NCBI RefSeq assembly: GCF_003337735.1 | Contig: NZ_QPJY01000001.1 | Coordinates: 364,650-428,649, forward strand | DNA length: 64,000 nt | Source: Thioalbus denitrificans | GTDB taxonomy: Bacteria; Pseudomonadota; Gammaproteobacteria; DSM-26407 | Direction of reading: 5' to 3' | In this document: positions 1 through 7,392 of the stretch, piece after piece | Layout of the letters: every line of letters starts with the position of its first letter | Numbering within the stretch: position 1 is the stretch's first letter | Program-made: the position numbers and the translations under genes | The notes under the pieces: model-generated | The model's input: the letters and a program-made list of their open reading frames with translations, nothing else | Told to the model about the DNA's origin: nothing | Database searches by the model: none

Positions 1-105
1 GCGTGGCAGGCGCTGGCGGCGGGCTGAAGGGCGGCGCCCCGGAACCGCCAGAGCGGCGAGGGTTCATTATCCGGGTTGACCGCCTGATGGCGGGGGCTGG
101 CCCGT

Positions 106-140
106 TTCCTCTTCCACGTCTTGGCGTCTTGGCGTTGAAC
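106..140. repeat. Orphan arm of a CGCCAAGA-type 9-nt repeat
   Basis: This stretch carries tandem copies of a unit reading TCTTGGCG on the plus strand (CGCCAAGA on the minus strand). The same unit builds the inverted-arm element at 9880-10030. No matching opposite arm is visible in the first 105 bases, so the partner may lie before the window or be lost. It sits about 70 bases upstream of folA. Confidence 0.55.
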
Positions 141-210
141 CGGGCGGCGGGGTGCGCGCGCGGGCGGTTTCTGGCAGGATGCCCGGGACCGCATTCGAGG
201 AGCCCGCCCC

Positions 211-717
211 ATGCTGATCTCCCTCATCGTCGCCATGGCCGAGGACCGCGCCATCGGCATCGAGAACCGCCTGCCCTGGCACCTGCCCGCGGATCTGCGC
301 CACTTCCGCGACACCACCATGGGCAGCCCCCTGATCATGGGGCGCCTCACCCACGAGTCCATCGGCCGGCCGCTGCCCGGGCGGCGCAACATCATCGTCA
401 GCCGCGACCCGGACTACCGCGCCGAGGGCTGCGAGGTGGTGGGGTCTGTGGAGGCCGCGCTGGCCGCGGCGGCGGGGGCCGGGGAGGTGTTCGTGATGGG
501 GGGTGCGAGCCTCTACGCCCAGCTCCTGCCCCGCTGCGACCGGCTCTACCTGACCCTGGTGGAGGGCAGCTTCACGGCCGACGCCTACTTCCCCGGGATC
601 GATCCGGGCGCGTGGCGCGAGATCGCCCGCGAGGATCACGCCCCCGACGCCGACAATCCCCATCCCTACAGCTTCCGGGTGCTGGAGCGGGTCGGGGCTT
701 CGGACAGGAAGGAATAG
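211..717 (+). CDS. folA: Dihydrofolate reductase
   Basis: Reduces 7,8-dihydrofolate to tetrahydrofolate with NADPH in the cytoplasm. The 168-aa length is normal for bacterial FolA. The N-terminus (MLISLIVAMAEDRAIG) is followed by the substrate-site segment LPWHLPADLRHF with the catalytic acidic residue. Next come the cofactor-binding segments LIMGRLTHESIG and GRRNIIVSRD, then VMGGASLYAQ. A GAGGAG ribosome site lies about 9 bases before the ATG. It closes the conserved lptD-surA-pdxA-rsmA-apaG-apaH-folA neighbourhood but reads towards apaH (convergent). Its TAG stop codon is part of the ACAGGATT repeat that follows. Confidence 0.97.
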   Translation: MLISLIVAMAEDRAIGIENRLPWHLPADLRHFRDTTMGSPLIMGRLTHESIGRPLPGRRNIIVSRDPDYRAEGCEVVGSVEAALAAAAGAGEVFVMGGASLYAQLLPRCDRLYLTLVEGSFTADAYFPGIDPGAWREIAREDHAPDADNPHPYSFRVLERVGASDRKE

Positions 718-743
718 ACAGGATTGACAGGATTTACGGGATT
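713..743. repeat. Orphan ACAGGATT-type arm starting at the folA stop codon
   Basis: Three degenerate copies of the 9-nt unit ACAGGATTT occur here, beginning AATAGACAGGATT. The TAG of that sequence is the folA stop codon. No inverted partner arm (AATCCTGT) is visible before apaH. The rest of 744-931 holds a REP-like palindrome and an ACTCG array and no gene. Confidence 0.75.
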
Positions 744-830
744 AAAAACAAAATTGGGGGCTGTCGCTCTGTCGGATGTGGTTCCCTCCGGGTGATTGAA
801 GCCACAGCCGGTCTCTTGCTCCCAACGACC

Positions 831-856
831 GTAGGAGCGGCTTCCAGCCGCGAACC
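831..856. repeat. REP-like palindrome
   Basis: The sequence GTAGGAGCGGCTTCCAGCCG followed by CGAAC can fold on itself through AGCGGCT and AGCCGC. It closely resembles the GTAGGAGCGGCTT...AGCCGCGA type of intergenic repeat known from pseudomonads and xanthomonads. It lies between folA and apaH, which converge, so it could end or stabilise either transcript. No transposase of the REP-associated type is visible nearby. Confidence 0.55.
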
Positions 857-891
857 GCTCCGGAGTCATCCCCGTCGACCGGCTGCTTGCG

Positions 892-922
892 CTCTCGCCA
901 CTCGAAACTCGGAACTCGCCAC
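892..922. repeat. ACTCG-type 7-nt tandem array
   Basis: Successive ACTCGAA, ACTCGGA and ACTCGCC units form a short 7-nt array just beyond the apaH stop. The same unit builds the inverted element at 56691-56762 between soeB and soeC. Only one arm is visible here. Confidence 0.6.
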
Positions 923-931
923 TGTCTGTTG

Positions 932-1771
932 TTACAGCCCCCTCCGCGGGTGCAGGGTCTCCGGGCACTGCAGGGTGGTCCGCCGCCCCGTCTCCAGCTC
1001 CAGCGCGGTGAGCTGTCCCCCCCAGATGCAGCCGCTGTCCAGCGGGTAGACGCCGGTATCCTCCACGTGCGCCAGGGCGAGGGTGGACCAGTGGCCGAAG
1101 AGGATGCGCAGGCCGGCGCTGGCGCGGCCGGGGACGTGGAACCAGGGCATGAGCCCCTTGGCCTGGGAGCCCGGCGGACCCTTCTCGGTGAGCTCCAGCC
1201 GGCCCTTGCGGTCGCAGTAGCGCAGGCGGGTGAAGCAGTTGGTGATGTAGCGCAGCCGCTCCCAGCCCTTCAGGCCGGTGTTCCAGCGATCGGGGCGGTT
1301 GCCGTACATGTGGGCGTAGAAGGCCCCGGCGTCGGGGCCGCGCAGCACCGCCTCCAGCTCCGCGGCGCAGCCCTGGGCGGTGGCGAGATCCCACTCGGGC
1401 GGCAGGCCGGCGTGCACCAGGGTGAAGCCGAGCCCGGGGTCGTGGTGGAGGAGGGGCCGGGCGGCCAGCCAGCCCAGCAGCTCGTCGCGATCCGGCGCCG
1501 CCAGGATGGCCGCCAGGGTGTCCTTCTTCTTCAGCCGGCCGTGATCGGCGGCGATGGCCAGCAGGTGCAGGTCGTGGTTGCCCAGCACGGTGACGGCGGC
1601 CGCGCCCAGGTCGCGGACGAAGCGCAGGGTCTCCAGGGAGCGGGGGCCGCGGTTCACCAGGTCGCCGGTGAACCAGACCCGGTCACGGGCCGGGTCGAAG
1701 CGGAGCTGGTCCAGCAGCCGCAGCAGGGGCTCGAGGCAACCCTGCAGGTCGCCGATGGCGTAGGTGGACAT
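932..1771 (-). CDS. apaH: Symmetrical bis(5'-nucleosyl)-tetraphosphatase
   Basis: Hydrolyses Ap4A to two ADP, removing a stress-linked dinucleotide. The 279-aa protein starts MSTYAIGDLQGC and has the metallophosphatase metal-binding motifs in order: GDLQGC, GDLVNRGP and LGNHDLHLL. The later histidine blocks LVHAGLPPEW and FGHWSTL are also present. Length matches the family. It follows the YjdF-like gene (stop 1816) by about 44 bases on the same strand, so apaG, the membrane gene and apaH probably form one operon. In E. coli apaG and apaH are directly adjacent; here a membrane protein gene separates them. Confidence 0.97.
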   Translation of the reverse strand: MSTYAIGDLQGCLEPLLRLLDQLRFDPARDRVWFTGDLVNRGPRSLETLRFVRDLGAAAVTVLGNHDLHLLAIAADHGRLKKKDTLAAILAAPDRDELLGWLAARPLLHHDPGLGFTLVHAGLPPEWDLATAQGCAAELEAVLRGPDAGAFYAHMYGNRPDRWNTGLKGWERLRYITNCFTRLRYCDRKGRLELTEKGPPGSQAKGLMPWFHVPGRASAGLRILFGHWSTLALAHVEDTGVYPLDSGCIWGGQLTALELETGRRTTLQCPETLHPRRGL

Positions 1772-1815
1772 GGGGCAACGCTACCGCACGGGCTGGCGGA
1801 TGGGAACCGCCGCCC

Positions 1816-2472
1816 TCAGGTTGCCGCCCCGCCGCCCGCCGGCAGCCGGGCGATCTCCCGGTCGTGCAGGCGGGCCAGGGCGATCTGGGCGGCGATGGCG
1901 CCGATCAGGGCCAGGAACATGTCCCACTGGGTGTCCCAGATATCGCCCTGGGTGGCCAGGAAGACCTCCGCCTCCTCGCCGGTCAGCAGCGCCACCCACC
2001 ACTCGATGAACTCGTAGCAGGCGCTGATGGAGAGGCAGATGCAGGCGACGATGAAGAACAGCCACTTGCCCGGCCGCAGGGGGGAGCGGCGCAGCAGGAT
2101 TTCGCGGGCGACGATGGCCGGCACGAACCCCTGCAGGAGGTGCCCGAGGCGGTCGTAGTAGTTGCGCTCCAGGTCCAGCGCCTGCTGCAGCCATTCGAAC
2201 AGCGGGTTGTCGGCGTAGGTGTAGTAGCCGCCCCAGATGAGCACCAGCGCATGGAGCGCCAGCAGTCGGTAGGCCAGCGGGGTGAAGGGAAAGGCGCGGT
2301 AGGTGGGCACCAGGAGGGCGATGCCGATCATCACCGGGAAGGTCTCCAGGAACCAGATCTGGTGCCCCGAGGCCGGCATCAGCCCGGTGAACGCCAGCAC
2401 CAGTCCCACGCCCGCCAGCAGCCAGCCGGGTTCACGGCGGCGCGGTTGCAGGGCGGCGGGCACGGTGGACAT
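1816..2472 (-). CDS. YjdF/DUF2238-family inner-membrane protein
   Basis: A 218-aa integral membrane protein of the DUF2238 (YjdF) family; the biochemical role is not known. I see about six hydrophobic segments. Family-like polar motifs lie between them: NYYDRLGHLLQGF, the acidic-aromatic CYEFIEWW, and GDIWDTQWDM near the C-terminus. The start was set at the ATG at 2472 (MSTVPAALQPRRREPG) because it leaves one base between this gene and apaG. A longer reading would run into apaG. It sits between apaG and apaH, a position that is empty in E. coli. Confidence 0.85.
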   Translation of the reverse strand: MSTVPAALQPRRREPGWLLAGVGLVLAFTGLMPASGHQIWFLETFPVMIGIALLVPTYRAFPFTPLAYRLLALHALVLIWGGYYTYADNPLFEWLQQALDLERNYYDRLGHLLQGFVPAIVAREILLRRSPLRPGKWLFFIVACICLSISACYEFIEWWVALLTGEEAEVFLATQGDIWDTQWDMFLALIGAIAAQIALARLHDREIARLPAGGGAAT

Positions 2473-2473
2473 C

Positions 2474-2857
2474 TCAGTGGAGCGTGTGGGGCAGGGAGAG
2501 GGTGAAGACGGGGATCTCGGCATCGAAGGTCACCCCGTCATCACCCACCATCTGGTAGGTGCCGTACATGCTGCCCACCGGGGTGTCGAGCAGGGTCCCG
2601 CTGGTGTAGCGGTAGGATTGCCCGGGCTCCAGGTAGGGCTGCTCGCCCACCACGCCCATGCCGCGCACCTCCTGGGTCTTGCCGTCGGCGTCGGTGATGA
2701 CCCAGTGGCGGCTGATGAGCTTGGCGCCCACGGTGCCCTGGTTGCGGAGGGTGATGGTGTAGGCGAAGGCGTAACGCGCGGCGCCCGGGTCCGACTGGTC
2801 GGCCAGGTAGGCGGTCTCCACGTTCACCTCGATGGTGTGGGCGGGGTCGTGACTCAT
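2474..2857 (-). CDS. apaG: ApaG protein
   Basis: A 127-aa ApaG, a single-domain fibronectin-like beta-sandwich protein whose biochemical role is unsettled; older work linked it to Co2+ resistance. The family signature is visible in RHWVITDADGKTQEVRGMGVVGEQP, listed here as RHWVITDADG and GVVGEQPYLEPG, and in GSMYGTYQMV. Length matches the family. It heads the apaG-yjdF-apaH group. In most gammaproteobacteria apaG directly follows rsmA. Here rsmA is 3.6 kb away and a MITE-like element (2893-3165) lies just upstream of apaG. Confidence 0.95.
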   Translation of the reverse strand: MSHDPAHTIEVNVETAYLADQSDPGAARYAFAYTITLRNQGTVGAKLISRHWVITDADGKTQEVRGMGVVGEQPYLEPGQSYRYTSGTLLDTPVGSMYGTYQMVGDDGVTFDAEIPVFTLSLPHTLH

Positions 2858-2892
2858 GACGGTCGGGGTCTCTCTGCGTTCTGTCGGTCTGC

Positions 2893-3165
2893 CTAGTGTA
2901 CTGCGTCACTCTTGGAGGTACTTTCAGAGCCCCCCGAAAGTGCCAGGACAAGGCGCAGTGCGCAGGCAATGGTTGTTTCCCTTGTCAAGCGCTGCAACGC
3001 GGTCATGGCGCTTTCGGGGGGCTCCCTGCGGGCGAGCCGTTGGCCGGCCATCTGCGGCGTTGCGCTTGCTTGAAAGGGGGCCTGCCATTCCTGCGCAAGC
3101 GCGCCTTGCATCTGACCGGCCAACGACTCGCTGAATGTGCCTCCAGGAGTGACGCAGTACACTAG
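2893..3165. mobile_element. MITE-like element with CTAG-bounded terminal inverted repeats
   Basis: Non-coding element of 273 bp. The left end reads CTAGTGTACTGCGTCACTC and the reverse complement of the right end reads identically for its first 19 bases. Similarity then continues imperfectly to about 38 bases. Inside is a second inverted pair, GAGCCCCCCGAAAG near 2929 and its complement near 3015. Both outer ends carry CTAG, which could be a 4-bp target duplication or a palindromic terminus. No transposase is present; the short ORFs inside are compositional. Related copies occur at 33522-33579 and 43958-44023. Confidence 0.75.
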
Positions 3166-3274
3166 TTGTACCCGCACAATAGCGGAAGGCGGGGAGGAAA
3201 TTAACCCGGAACATTGCGGGCCATAGCCCTTGTCCCGGTTGCGCCGCCGCAGCCTCCGGCCGATAGCCCTGGAA

Positions 3275-4258
3275 TCAATCGCCCCGGCCCGCCGCCAGCG
3301 CCGCGCCCAGCAGACCCACCTTCGGGTTGAGCACCACGTGGACGGGGATGCGCTCCATGAGCCCCGTCATCGGGCCCTTGGCGCGGAAGGCGGCGGTGAA
3401 CCCCCCGCCGGAGAGTGCCCCGATCAGGCGCGGGGCGATGCCGCCGGCCACGTACAGCCCGCCCCGCGGGATGCAGGCCAGGGCCAGGTTTCCGGCCTGG
3501 GCCCCGTAGGCGTGGACGAACAGCGCCAGCGCCTCCTGCGCCACCGGGTCGTGCCCCGCCGCGGCGCTCACCGCCGCCGCCGGATCCCCTTCCGCCGCCG
3601 CCCGTGCCAGCGCCGCGCCCGGGCGGGCCCCGCTCTCCACCAGCCAGTGGTAGATGGCGCCCAGGCCCGGTCCCGAGACCACGTGCTCCCAGCTGGCGCG
3701 GCCGTGCCGGGCGCGCAGCCAGCGCCACAGGTCGGCCTGGCGCTCGTCGGCGGGGGCGAAGTCGGCGTGGCCGAGCTCGCTGCCGAGCACCGTGTGGCCG
3801 CCGCCGGAGCGGGGGGCGAGGATGGCGTGGCCGAGGCCGGTGCCCGCGCCGATGACCGCCCGCACGCCCCGCGGGCGCGGCTCGCCCGGCTGCAGCGTGT
3901 GGAGATCCTCCGGCGCCAGTGCGGCGATGCCGTGGGCCACGGCGCTGAAGTCGTTGATGAGCCGCACCGGGGCGCCCGCCTGCCTGGCGAGGGCCACGGG
4001 ATCGAGCACCCAGGGCAGGTTGGTGACCTTCACCTTCTCGCCGCCCACCGGGCCGGCCACGCCCAGGCAGGCCGCGGCGGGCTCCGGTTGCCCGGCGTCC
4101 GCCAGCCGGGCGAGGAAGTCCGCGAGCAGGGGTGCGAATTCGGGCCACTCGCCGCTGGGGTAGCGCCGCTCCACGAGGGGCTCCACCCCGGTGCCCTCCA
4201 CCCGGGCCAGGGTCAGCAGGGTCTTGGTGCCGCCGATGTCGCCCGCGAGCACGATCAT
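3275..4258 (-). CDS. glk: Glucokinase
   Basis: Phosphorylates glucose to glucose 6-phosphate with ATP. The 327-aa protein is of the E. coli Glk type. It has the N-terminal ATP-binding DIGGTKTLLTL, the catalytic-Asp segment LINDFSAVAHG, and VIGAGTGLGHA and GSELGHADFAP. Near the C-terminus are GGLYVAGGIAPRL and LLGAALAA. Its ATG overlaps the stop codon of the 6-phosphogluconolactonase gene (ATGA), so the two are co-translated. Together they feed glucose into the pentose phosphate or Entner-Doudoroff route; no zwf or edd is visible in the window. Confidence 0.95.
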   Translation of the reverse strand: MIVLAGDIGGTKTLLTLARVEGTGVEPLVERRYPSGEWPEFAPLLADFLARLADAGQPEPAAACLGVAGPVGGEKVKVTNLPWVLDPVALARQAGAPVRLINDFSAVAHGIAALAPEDLHTLQPGEPRPRGVRAVIGAGTGLGHAILAPRSGGGHTVLGSELGHADFAPADERQADLWRWLRARHGRASWEHVVSGPGLGAIYHWLVESGARPGAALARAAAEGDPAAAVSAAAGHDPVAQEALALFVHAYGAQAGNLALACIPRGGLYVAGGIAPRLIGALSGGGFTAAFRAKGPMTGLMERIPVHVVLNPKVGLLGAALAAGRGD

Positions 4259-5001
4259 GGCCGGGTCTCCTCCAGTCCCGCGGCGGCCGCCGCGTCCAGG
4301 TACCAGGTCACCTCGCCGGCCGGCGCGAGCCGCTGCACCGGCAGACCCGCCGGGTCGTGGGGGGTGGCCAGGGCGCGGGCCACCGCCGGGGCCTTGTCCG
4401 CGCCGGTGACGATGAACATCAGGTGGCGCGCGGCCTCCAGCAGCGGCCGGGTGAGGCTGACGCGCCAGGCCTTGAGCCGGTCCACGTAGACCGCCGCCGC
4501 GGGGCGCTCGGTCTCGCTGAGGATGCAGCTGCCGGGGAACAGCGAGGCGGTGTGGCCGTCGGGGCCCATGCCCAGCACCGCCAGGTCGAGGCGGGGCATG
4601 CCGCCGGCCGCGGCGGGCAGGCGCGCGGCCAGCGTGCGGGCATAGGCGTGGGCCGCCCGGCGGCAGTCCGCGGGGCTGCAGAGGATGGGGTGGATATGCC
4701 CGGGGGCGATGGGCACCCGGTCGAACAGGGTCTCGCGGGCCATGCGGTAGTTGCTTTCCGGGTCGTCCGGCGGGACGCAGCGCTCGTCGCCGAACCAGGC
4801 CTCAACCGCCGCCCAGGGCGGGGGCGGCGCCGCCGCGGCCAGTGCCGCGTGGAGCCGCCGCGGCGTACTGCCCCCGGAGAGCGCCACGTGAAAGACGCCC
4901 TGTTCGGACACGGCCTCCCGCGCCAGGCGCAGCCAGTTGCGGGCCGCGGCCGCGGCGACGGCGTCGGGGTCCTTCTCGATGACGATCCGGGGGCGGTTCA
5001 C
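4255..5001 (-). CDS. pgl: 6-phosphogluconolactonase
   Basis: Hydrolyses 6-phosphogluconolactone to 6-phosphogluconate. The protein is 248 aa, the DevB/SOL-type length. Motifs are ALSGGSTPRRL, WFGDERCVPPDDPESNYRM and GMGPDGHTASLFPG. The reading frame is open much further upstream, but I chose the GTG at 5001. It gives MNRPRIVIEKDP, has AGGAGG seven bases before it, and matches the family length. Extending it would overlap the divergent HbpS-like gene. The stop overlaps the glk start by 4 bases. Confidence 0.93.
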   Translation of the reverse strand: MNRPRIVIEKDPDAVAAAAARNWLRLAREAVSEQGVFHVALSGGSTPRRLHAALAAAAPPPPWAAVEAWFGDERCVPPDDPESNYRMARETLFDRVPIAPGHIHPILCSPADCRRAAHAYARTLAARLPAAAGGMPRLDLAVLGMGPDGHTASLFPGSCILSETERPAAAVYVDRLKAWRVSLTRPLLEAARHLMFIVTGADKAPAVARALATPHDPAGLPVQRLAPAGEVTWYLDAAAAAGLEETRP

Positions 5002-5181
5002 GGCGACCCTCCTCGCGCTTGTTGGATTCCCTGCAGCGGCTGCGGGCGGTGGGATGTCCCGCCCGGCTCCGGCCGGCCCCGCCCGCGGGGCGTGCCGGCG
5101 CGGGCTGACAATTGCCGGGGTTTGGCATATGTTCAGAACAGTGGTTCCGAACCCGAGTCCACGATGGAGGAGCATAACAAG

Positions 5182-5694
5182 ATGAGCATGAATTTGCCCC
5201 GCGCCGCAGCGCTCGGCCTCGTTCTCGCCGCCGTTGCCGCCATGCCCGCCCGCGCCGCCGATCCGCTGACCGTCTCGGTCAAGCGGCTCAGCATGGAGAC
5301 CGCCGTGCGCATCGCCCGGGCCGCGGTCGAGGCCTGCCGCGCCGAGGGCGTGCAGGTGGCGGTCACCGTGGTGGACCGCGGCGGGCATCCCCAGGCGGTG
5401 CTGCGCGACACCCTGGCCCCGGATGTGACCCTCAACATCAGCCGCCAGAAGGCCTACACGGCCATGTCCTTCAACGCGCCGCTCTCCAGCATGGAGGATC
5501 GCTTCACCGCCCCCTTCTCGGTGGGCAAGGTGGACGGCCTGGTCTTCTCCGCCGGCGGCCTGCCCATCGAGGTGGGCGGCATCATCTACGGCGGTATCGG
5601 GGTCAGCGGCGCGCCCTCGGGCGAGCAGGACGAGCGCTGTGCCATGGCGGGGCTCAATGCGGTCAGGGACGACCTGGAGATGGCCGGGCTCTAA
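5182..5694 (+). CDS. Secreted GlcG/HbpS-family (DUF336) heme-binding-like protein
   Basis: A 170-aa protein with an N-terminal signal peptide (hydrophobic ALGLVLAAVAAMPARAAD) followed by a single GlcG/HbpS domain. The domain shows the typical helix LSMETAVRIARAAVEACR, then VAVTVVDRGGHPQAVLR, ISRQKAYTAMSF and the glycine-rich GGLPIEVGGIIYGGIGVSG. Members bind heme or act as accessory sensors; many are uncharacterised. The ATG at 5182 was chosen because GGAGGAG lies about ten bases before it. An in-frame ATG at 5164 would include the ribosome site. A 70-aa gene follows after 18 bases. Confidence 0.88.
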   Translation: MSMNLPRAAALGLVLAAVAAMPARAADPLTVSVKRLSMETAVRIARAAVEACRAEGVQVAVTVVDRGGHPQAVLRDTLAPDVTLNISRQKAYTAMSFNAPLSSMEDRFTAPFSVGKVDGLVFSAGGLPIEVGGIIYGGIGVSGAPSGEQDERCAMAGLNAVRDDLEMAGL

Positions 5695-5712
5695 CCCGGC
5701 AAGGAGGCGACG

Positions 5713-5925
5713 ATGTACCTGAAGGACAAGCGTAGTGGTGACGCAGTGGAGATCCTCGACCTGCAGGCCCTGTTCGATCCCTCCCAGGGGCAGGTGAACG
5801 GCCGGTTCCATGCCGGGGAGGAGATGCAGGACCCGGCCGCATTCTCCAAGTCGGAGCTGGGCTTTCCCTCCGGCGAGGACCTGCCGCGCTGCTGGACCGA
5901 TCCGGCCTACCGCAGCGGCGGTTGA
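5713..5925 (+). CDS. Small conserved acidic protein, function unknown
   Basis: A 70-aa soluble protein of unknown function. A strong AAGGAGG lies eight bases before the ATG, and the gene sits 18 bases behind the HbpS-like gene, which together argue that it is real. The sequence begins MYLKDKRSGDAVEILDLQALF and has the central block VNGRFHAGEEMQDPAAFSKSE. It ends in an aromatic/Cys segment, LPRCWTDPAYR. It has no membrane segment or signal peptide. I recall similar short proteins in sulfur-oxidising gammaproteobacteria, sometimes labelled acetyltransferase without a visible catalytic domain; that label is not supported by anything here. Confidence 0.7.
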   Translation: MYLKDKRSGDAVEILDLQALFDPSQGQVNGRFHAGEEMQDPAAFSKSELGFPSGEDLPRCWTDPAYRSGG

Positions 5926-5958
5926 GCCCGCCGGCGGGAGCGGGGTGGCCCCGGCGGC

Positions 5959-6396
5959 TCAGATCCTGACCGCGAGGACGTCGCAGCCGACGCCGTGGAG
6001 CACGGCGTTGGCGGTGGAGCCGAGCAGCAGGGCGAGGCCGTGGCGGCCGTGGCTGCCGATGACGATGAGGTCGATGCCCTGCTCCTCGGCCACCCGCAGG
6101 ATCTCGGCCTTGGTGGATCCCACCTCCACGTGCCGGTCGGCCGCGGCCACGCCGAGGCTCTCGCCCAGGGCGTCCATCTGCTCCCGGGCGGCGGCGACCA
6201 GCTTGTTCTCCAGGTCGAGATCCTCGGGCATGATGAGGTCGCCCGCATACTCCATGGCGACGTATTCGACCACGTGAATCAGGCTCAGGCGCGCCCCGTA
6301 GCGCTCGGTGAGATCCCGGGCGCGGGCGGCGAGCGCCTCGCTCTCGGGCGATAGATCGGTGGCCAGCAGCAGGTGGGTGTAGGCTTCGGCTTGCAT
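5959..6396 (-). CDS. Universal stress protein (UspA family)
   Basis: A 145-aa cytoplasmic single-domain Usp. It has the N-terminal strand YTHLLLATDLSPESEALA and the C-terminal nucleotide-binding signature IVIGSHGRHGLALLLGSTAN, typical of ATP-binding Usps (G-2x-G-9x-G-S/T). The last strand is CDVLAVRI. An upstream GTG at 6411 would add five residues, but neither start has a clear ribosome site, so the ATG at 6396 is kept. It lies 29 bases downstream of rsmA on the same strand and may be co-transcribed with it. Confidence 0.93.
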   Translation of the reverse strand: MQAEAYTHLLLATDLSPESEALAARARDLTERYGARLSLIHVVEYVAMEYAGDLIMPEDLDLENKLVAAAREQMDALGESLGVAAADRHVEVGSTKAEILRVAEEQGIDLIVIGSHGRHGLALLLGSTANAVLHGVGCDVLAVRI

Positions 6397-6425
6397 CGAT
6401 GGGCGACTCACGGAATTTGGGGTTT

Positions 6426-7202
6426 TCAGTCGAGAGTATTGCTGATGCGGGCGTACTGTTCCAGCGACAGGTTCTCCGGCCGCAGGCCCGTGTCGATCCC
6501 GAGCGCCTCGATGGCGGCGGGCTCCACCAGCCCCTTGAGGGCGTTGCGCAGGGTCTTGCGGCGGCGGGTGAAGGCCTGGGCCACCACCTGCTCCAGCCGG
6601 CGCGGGTCGTTCACCGCCACCGGCGGAACCGCGTGGGGCGTCAGCCGCACCACCGCGGAGTCCACCTTCGGCGGCGGCGTGAAGGCCCCCGGCCCCACCC
6701 GGAACAGCGGCTCCACCCGGCAGTGGAACTGCACCATGATGCCGAGCCGCCCGTAGGCGTCCTCGCCGGGTCCCGCGGCGAGGCGGTCCACCACCTCCTT
6801 CTGCAGCATGAACAGGCAGTCGCGGATGCGGTGGGCCTGGCCGATGAGGTGGAAGATGAGCGGCGTGGAGACGTTGTAGGGCAGGTTGCCGAACACCCGC
6901 AGGGGCGGCCCGTCGCCCGCCAGCGCCGCGAAGTCGAACTTCAGGGCGTCGGCCTGGTGCACCACCAGCTCGCCCAGCCCGGCGCAGCTCTCCCGCAGGT
7001 GGGGAATCACGTCCCGGTCCAGCTCCACCACCTCCACCCGGCCCGCCAGCGGGAGCACCTCCCGGGTCAGCGCCCCGAGCCCCGGCCCGATCTCCACCAG
7101 CCGCTCGCCCGGCCCGGGGTCCAGCGCCGTCACGATGCGCCGGAGCACGCCCGGGTCGTGGAGGAAGTGCTGGCCGAATCTTTTCCTGGGACGGTGGTTC
7201 AA
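6426..7202 (-). CDS. rsmA: 16S rRNA (adenine(1518)-N(6)/adenine(1519)-N(6))-dimethyltransferase
   Basis: Dimethylates two adjacent adenosines in the 3' hairpin of 16S rRNA during small-subunit maturation, using SAM. The 258-aa protein has the KsgA N-terminus RPRKRFGQHFLHD, the SAM-binding EIGPGLGALT, the acidic VVELDRD and the catalytic NLPYNVSTPL. The C-terminal domain with RRRKTLRNALKG is also present. In the ancestral cluster it follows pdxA directly; here a Cache-domain gene separates them, and rsmA is followed by usp rather than apaG. Confidence 0.97.
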   Translation of the reverse strand: MNHRPRKRFGQHFLHDPGVLRRIVTALDPGPGERLVEIGPGLGALTREVLPLAGRVEVVELDRDVIPHLRESCAGLGELVVHQADALKFDFAALAGDGPPLRVFGNLPYNVSTPLIFHLIGQAHRIRDCLFMLQKEVVDRLAAGPGEDAYGRLGIMVQFHCRVEPLFRVGPGAFTPPPKVDSAVVRLTPHAVPPVAVNDPRRLEQVVAQAFTRRRKTLRNALKGLVEPAAIEALGIDTGLRPENLSLEQYARISNTLD

Positions 7203-7392
7203 GGGGTCGTCCTGATGTTCGTCGTCTGGTTCATGCGTATTTCAGGGGGCAAATCCGGGTCGCCATGGAGATGGGGGGTGCCGGGGCTGCGTGCGGAGTC
7301 GTGCCCGGGCGCTGTCCGAGGTGTGCGCCGAACGGCGACGCATCCGGAGCCGGAGCGATGGACGATTGTATGCCGGTGGGCGCCACTTCCGG

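Noticed and set aside
1-27. Possible 3' end of an upstream gene (codons ending ...ALAAG then TGA)
   Set aside because: Nine codons are too few to tell a real C-terminus from chance in GC-rich DNA, so no partial gene is called.
2893-3177. Overlapping small ORFs of 89-96 aa on both strands of the MITE
   Set aside because: They read through the terminal inverted repeats on both strands and resemble each other for that reason only; no ribosome site or domain is seen.
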